Of a stretch of 64,000 nucleotides of DNA, positions 62,401 through 64,000 are shown one piece after another. The stretch is taken from contig CBDDBX010000041.1 of assembly GCA_965225955.1 (NCBI GenBank), positions 1 to 64,000 of the forward strand, in the 5' to 3' direction. This DNA is from CBDDBX01 sp965225955 (lineage in GTDB: Bacteria > Acidobacteriota > Aminicenantia > UBA2199). The notes below the pieces were generated by a model. That model was given only the letters and a program-made list of their open reading frames with translations, ran no database searches and was not told where the DNA came from. Numbering within the stretch: the stretch's first letter is position 1; each line of letters opens with the position of its first letter. The position numbers and the translations under genes are program-made.

Positions 62401-64000
62401 GAAGCTGGTTACACAACTACCTTTGAGTATGATGGTTATAATCGTTTAACTAAAAATGAGTTTCCAGAGGGGAATGGTAAGATCTTTGCTTATCTGGATA
62501 GGAGTAGCATCGTAAAATCTGTAAGTGACTATCCTGATGCAGACAGAATGGCTGATGCTAAAGTAACTACATATAACTACGATGGTTTTACTAAGAAACT
62601 GAAAGATGTTTCAAATAGCAATGGTTACTCTAAGAGTTATGAATACAACTCAAAAGGCCAGCTTGTAAAAGAGCGTGACTCCAATAATATGGTGAAGACT
62701 ATGACCTATTCACCGGAAACAGCTGCAGGAGGCACAAGCATTAATGGTGCATTGAATGGTGAAACCGGAGGTTTCCTGAGTAGCTCCACCACTTCATATG
62801 GTGAAGGCCCTGGAACAACCACAACCTACACAACAGATCAGCTGGGTAATGTTACTGGTAGTTCTGCCAATGGTATGAATTCAGGAGTTACTTACAATAA
62901 GTATGATGAGGTTATATCTGAAACAACCAGTGCTGGTGGTCAGTCTGTTGTTAAGAACTATGATAGGGATGCAAATGGTAATGTAACCAAGTCAATGGTT
63001 GAGGGTGGAAGTATCTCCAGAACCACAACTTATACCTATAACAATAACGATATTATTACAGGAACAACCGATGATACAGGAACAACTACTTATGGATATG
63101 ACTCCAATGCTAATGTAACAAGTGTGGCTTCACCTCTGGTGTCAGCTACTTTTGGTTATGATAGTCGTAATCTGGTATCCGGTGTAACCAATGGAGCAAA
63201 TAGTTTCGGATTTGGATATGATGGTAATTACAATCCAATTACGTCGACTAATCCAAGAGGTAAAGCTACAACTTATCAGTATAATGGTTTTGATGAGATG
63301 AAATCTGTTGCTGACCCATTAGGTAACAGTACCCTTATTCAAAGAGAAGAGTTTGGTAATCTTCAGACAATTAAGAGAACCAATAGTGCATCTCAGATGA
63401 TTCATGAGTCTGTGAGGCGTTATGATCCTGCAGGACGTTTGAATAACTATACAGTTAAGAACCCTGCTGGTGAAGATATTGAATATAGTATCAATTATGA
63501 TGATAATACCAGAACTGTGACAGTAACTGATCCAATGGGAAGAACTTCAACTGTAGAGAAGGATACAAGAGGCAGAGTTGTTAAAGAAACCGATTTTGCT
63601 GGTAATGTAATTGAGTATACATATGATAACAGGAACAACCTCACTAAGAAGGTTGAAACCATAACTGGTGATAAGACTTATACTACAAACTACTCATATG
63701 ATAGTTTTAATAGATTGATTAGTGAGCAGAACCCTGAAGGTAATACTGCTTACTTTACTTATGATGCGATGGGTAATCTAACTGGTTCTGTTGATTTTGA
63801 AGGTAACTCAGTTTCTCATGACTATGATAGTAAAGGTCGTAAAATCAAAACAACCCGTCATCTTGAGAACGGTTCCATAAACACAGATTATGGTTATTAT
63901 GAAAACGGCAAGCTGAAAACCATTACTGATAATAAGGGAAGAGTCACTACCTATAGTTATGATGATCAGCAGAGACTTGTTTCTGTAAGGTATCATGATG
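53491..64000 (+). CDS. Giant secreted Ig-like/RHS (YD-repeat) surface protein, 3' end outside window
   Basis: This frame is open from ATG 53,491 (53,503 is an alternative start) to the window edge, more than 3,500 residues. An N-terminal signal peptide (LKRVVLFISMLGLLMGASLWA) is followed by a Big_5-like domain, then three tandem Ig-like units of about 85 residues (about 54,450-55,230, each closing with DxxGNR). Further Big_5 domains lie near 55,230-55,545 and 57,830-58,140. A propeller-like region at about 59,830-60,800 has LYVADS, LYVMDMSNPVEPKKIG and LRIVDVSQ, as in LVIVD repeats. From 61,580 the RHS core starts (LRLRSRGLDFAFTRTYRS) with YD repeats to the edge. It is probably exported and forms a shell or adhesin. 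A toxin end would lie beyond the window. Codon use changes between about 59,000 and 62,250. Confidence 0.9.
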   Translation, partial: MRDIMMLKRVVLFISMLGLLMGASLWADDFYVTEEISLPTGICVHFNKKVNMSTITPSSLYILGKEGNIERNVKLKRFGRGKKIYITFKDKFFVPVKPFILVLTPDIKSTEGQSLKDGLIMGRHFKTGVGCSFKDQISNSPRIVISKGAAWWIPWRWFPCWYPPEINITGIDAGGTHDSGTTAVVNLSDPNNDIVWGYSFIDFKPYTPGTPVTENGNHWLLTFAADKTLRGAVDFRNFKIEESSPPAIVSIDPSEDQLVKHTSFTIRGVVNNCAEVLVNGDKATLNGDNFIHNMSLTEGKNLISVEAKSPQGSDKASVTVTLDSTAPVVTLNSPAADYISGQSTVDIMGVVEDAMPGRVELHIGSEVTEGTLAGRYFRFNNASFSTEGTSGYKVVAYDKAGNRGEVNGTVTLDTTVPTVTINAPQTGFMTRQSGVVVRGSVNDNSVSKVSLNGRTLTLDNGEFLTTCNLTEGQNRLEVAAIDAAGNRGTKETIVTLDTRAPNLVVYTPQEGYSRTSTVTVSGSVDDPHFASLKVNGTSVTPQGKSFSLTGVNLEPGDNSIEVVATDSMGNRAVRTINLNFDGGSPEIVSTSPENSNAGVPVTDTVKVVISEEVDPVTVTPASLNLTDSTGNAVNAKFSVDGKNIELRPSEALKSAEKFTLNITQGIKDRAGNPLKAGRSIEFTTVDSSAPEAPVLGALPEKTFNNSVVVTGSAEAGTTIKVNGGQSTAETVVADSGKFTVEVELVTGKVNRLEATATDEQGNESAPTEALIRQDDSIFSVFDAELSGDTITVNFSASADISTLTADSIKIITPSGSETFTASAGVEENSVAIKASGNLEGMVVNLKVLTTVKDSASRSLSSEFTKTFNGAGGDNIVTGEVYDDVTGLLMEQAVVTPVRVNGSAPGTPTPTALSSKRGEFALTLSGGTAVLRIDKAGYLIAYRTVATAAGFGSCAFDTRLIADRGSESDIDSNGGTVKAGDSMVIVPGGAVNDSRKIRLSERGDQSLIARLPYGWSPAGAVDFIYSGDKITAKAVMRVPNRFSITDPSLLMLARYDETTFAWYAESMVSVSENGLEASVDKSGAYVFLIKDTAPVEVPVQEMGTALKGTAAPSMASAPQATLVFDPELIYPGTSSAGTLLLTTTERVPSGIGVTASISEEHELLSGTKTVPVPYKSDMIAYSYGNSQQKVVFPVSPDTSIKITELKLGEITTAITLYSPGDGGVVVGSEGGTVTGNGGVEVVIPKDALNVPVAVRIDKIESLNAVTAPQGFEITGGVNLALSGAVLAHSAELKLPLESSVLQGITAEDQLFIVRAEKSGDIAFLQLVTKAVKSSNGVASADAADLTVPLDGVRKGGTILFLRALGEMGYVKGVVTDKGTPLEGGLVSLDSHGIKSVSKSAGAYVNLATIGNSGAEALNVKSYDKGSAAVNLPSKDGIVNLNIDIQLTPPEISSMSPASGSAGVDESAVVEIIFSEPVDPVSLSSNNFYLVEGIKKLSGRINLDDTGLRATWTPKEAYGSDKEIAVVLSTGIRDMNGNNLQNPWNGNFRTVDRTPPEADPTKIAIGIPDDSGTSTVSGSAGAVDPGTVIAIYNPRTQETITVTAGSDGSFSGTIAATLNDRLLVTIKDPSGNVTEIGSLPFVSEDGKTAVLDESGGEFTTPEGMKIVLEPGTIDGPAKVTVEKLAAPAGETPDFLSMKGGLKVSFRGNLPKKMFKVSVPAPVSPPPGERYFLLQERELLGKPAYMLIDSASIKGDKLENNGNVLQDFGGTADVGAPIASSTSSGQRGVTELPENVVEYAFVPQTPGMPVNNDGTISNRTHNPFDPKRSWSGGYWLSAYNETLVALARCQITNPGAAAVADTVYVLGGNEYSFIPVRVRNDFTITVVDEDTGEELFKKSSDALSGPGVFNFGSFSNDKTAPTVEAVSGGLLSRLISVKPGEPKSGKLTVTVDKADDEHQLVNVKVVADAETALEANGKEPGVVRLYNGDTVKEVDANSDGSFSIDIQAKITDKLLLTVERGNVELKPQMILKFSEPLDSEWDEKNLPVKLYLKSKEDQDVRLKMDYAGSSNSVIITPVAALKEDESYTLDFTELKDLSGNKFKAKYNLRTRKSAKIYLGTEMKKIQATALNGTYLYVADSTLDETVSPAKYRNQLYVMDMSNPVEPKKIGEPIYVGGGPIKDMAFYGDKNNRKLVVVGGGNSSYGYLRLYDLTDPKKPVFTPGNSAIVSSGTIGGKHHEGYPLKVEVLGHHAYIPVLSSGMVVVKLDGERPEKIGFYYDDGIIDLKVYNHRGKDEEGNPVEKVMAVIANSYWGLRIVDVSQAGMLDGFEEKFTVGQLLAEKDPSLPERRLSIDSIEVATDYPVDLNENGKIEEDKGEKLNIVIFNSSRFQKLFVADITKPDKPYVLGSIELNENNEDTHVNNLTLDAEKQLLYAQGFDKGILGFNMSFKGRNFNYTREEKVVFEIDTGESANRGLLVDKELNLVYTGKPDKGLHVVRTGKPTVMFVKKDGDDYIEVERIAPDGTLKEDNPGDMPHKIYVMAILPGKVAEKVVAEVRSLTAEGANVIPFKKDDLRTFHDEIELKRVSDDPLSAKYKMFISDPVTVTRNTWDKSEGKRLLSGDIIECRLGKKFYQYLEDVHADYVYLSEEDCMESGDRKPAVRSDLSDRRDNFITSASVSTEYANSPANNPSVDGGVILHSGEAVEGMTDLRLRSRGLDFAFTRTYRSQVDYNGPLGRGWDHVYNSRLIQLMSGDIILFDGTGRRERFNNSGGSVYISPKGQCAVLKGRDNGYVLDRGDGTLEYYSLQGKLGKLVDKSGNKMFFFYNPDGQLEEVVDPMGRSVYFEYFPYPDENDPLKDLKSGRLKSVTGLGKEVVFDYNGDGDLARVDQYGRTHRYEYGGMYDGKRLLNGYIAPKGNRLRQITYGSAGAVTQQVLNGVTFRYSHGLNATVTDGNNNTVQYKHDDVKNGVMTEKTEAGYTTTFEYDGYNRLTKNEFPEGNGKIFAYLDRSSIVKSVSDYPDADRMADAKVTTYNYDGFTKKLKDVSNSNGYSKSYEYNSKGQLVKERDSNNMVKTMTYSPETAAGGTSINGALNGETGGFLSSSTTSYGEGPGTTTTYTTDQLGNVTGSSANGMNSGVTYNKYDEVISETTSAGGQSVVKNYDRDANGNVTKSMVEGGSISRTTTYTYNNNDIITGTTDDTGTTTYGYDSNANVTSVASPLVSATFGYDSRNLVSGVTNGANSFGFGYDGNYNPITSTNPRGKATTYQYNGFDEMKSVADPLGNSTLIQREEFGNLQTIKRTNSASQMIHESVRRYDPAGRLNNYTVKNPAGEDIEYSINYDDNTRTVTVTDPMGRTSTVEKDTRGRVVKETDFAGNVIEYTYDNRNNLTKKVETITGDKTYTTNYSYDSFNRLISEQNPEGNTAYFTYDAMGNLTGSVDFEGNSVSHDYDSKGRKIKTTRHLENGSINTDYGYYENGKLKTITDNKGRVTTYSYDDQQRLVSVRYHD

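Noticed and set aside
1..64000. CRISPR arrays, tRNA or rRNA genes, insertion sequences
   Set aside because: I looked for regularly spaced direct repeats, tRNA-like cloverleaf signatures, rRNA cores and transposase motifs and saw none. Without a computed scan, small RNAs could be missed.

Overview
The window looks like part of a low-GC bacterial chromosome, most likely a spirochaete. This is an inference from protein families: an LIC12162-type transferase (family named from Leptospira), a radical SAM-SPASM protein resembling the 'spiro-SPASM' type, a bacterial inositol-1-phosphate synthase, and a giant Ig-like/RHS surface protein. No rRNA, tRNA or ribosomal protein gene is present to fix the taxonomy.

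Region 1 (1-49,684) is one unbroken, co-directional, mostly overlapping run of about 41 genes that builds a complex glycan. It holds eight radical SAM enzymes (four look B12-binding, although the one at the left edge is cut; three have or probably have SPASM-like tails). It also holds a nonulosonic acid synthase (NeuB family), two NeuA-like and two KdsB-like cytidylyltransferases, a PLP class III aminotransferase, a VOC protein, a TIM-barrel sugar isomerase, three SDRs, a sugar epimerase, and a cyclase plus 2-hydroxyacid dehydrogenase pair. There are about twelve glycosyl- or glycerophospho-transferases (GT2, GT4, GT9-like, GT-B, LIC12162, CDP-glycerol type) and seven SAM methyltransferases. 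I see no flippase, polymerase, ligase or ABC transporter, so assembly appears cytoplasmic, either on a protein such as flagellin or on a lipid exported by genes elsewhere.

The catalytic enzymes are joined to three recurring accessory modules: a TPR tail with an FHxGxI...PxHxKA signature (seven proteins), a Rossmann module with an IYGxG signature (four consecutive genes), and a domain of about 170 residues with a hydrophobic/basic C-terminus (two standalone, two fused to GT4 enzymes). Four genes of this region carry five net +1 frameshifts in or beside homopolymers.

Region 2 (49,685-52,206) has its own promoter and a palindromic operator candidate. It encodes inositol-1-phosphate synthase and UDP-galactopyranose mutase, which would supply precursors for inositol- and galactofuranose-containing glycans. 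A broken paralogue of the mutase lies at 860-1986.

Region 3 (52,207-64,000) holds a secreted phage-tail-collar-like protein on the minus strand. Divergent from it, across a 545-base gap with promoters and inverted repeats, is a giant secreted protein of more than 3,500 residues (Ig-like domains, LVIVD-like propeller, RHS/YD repeats) that runs off the right edge.
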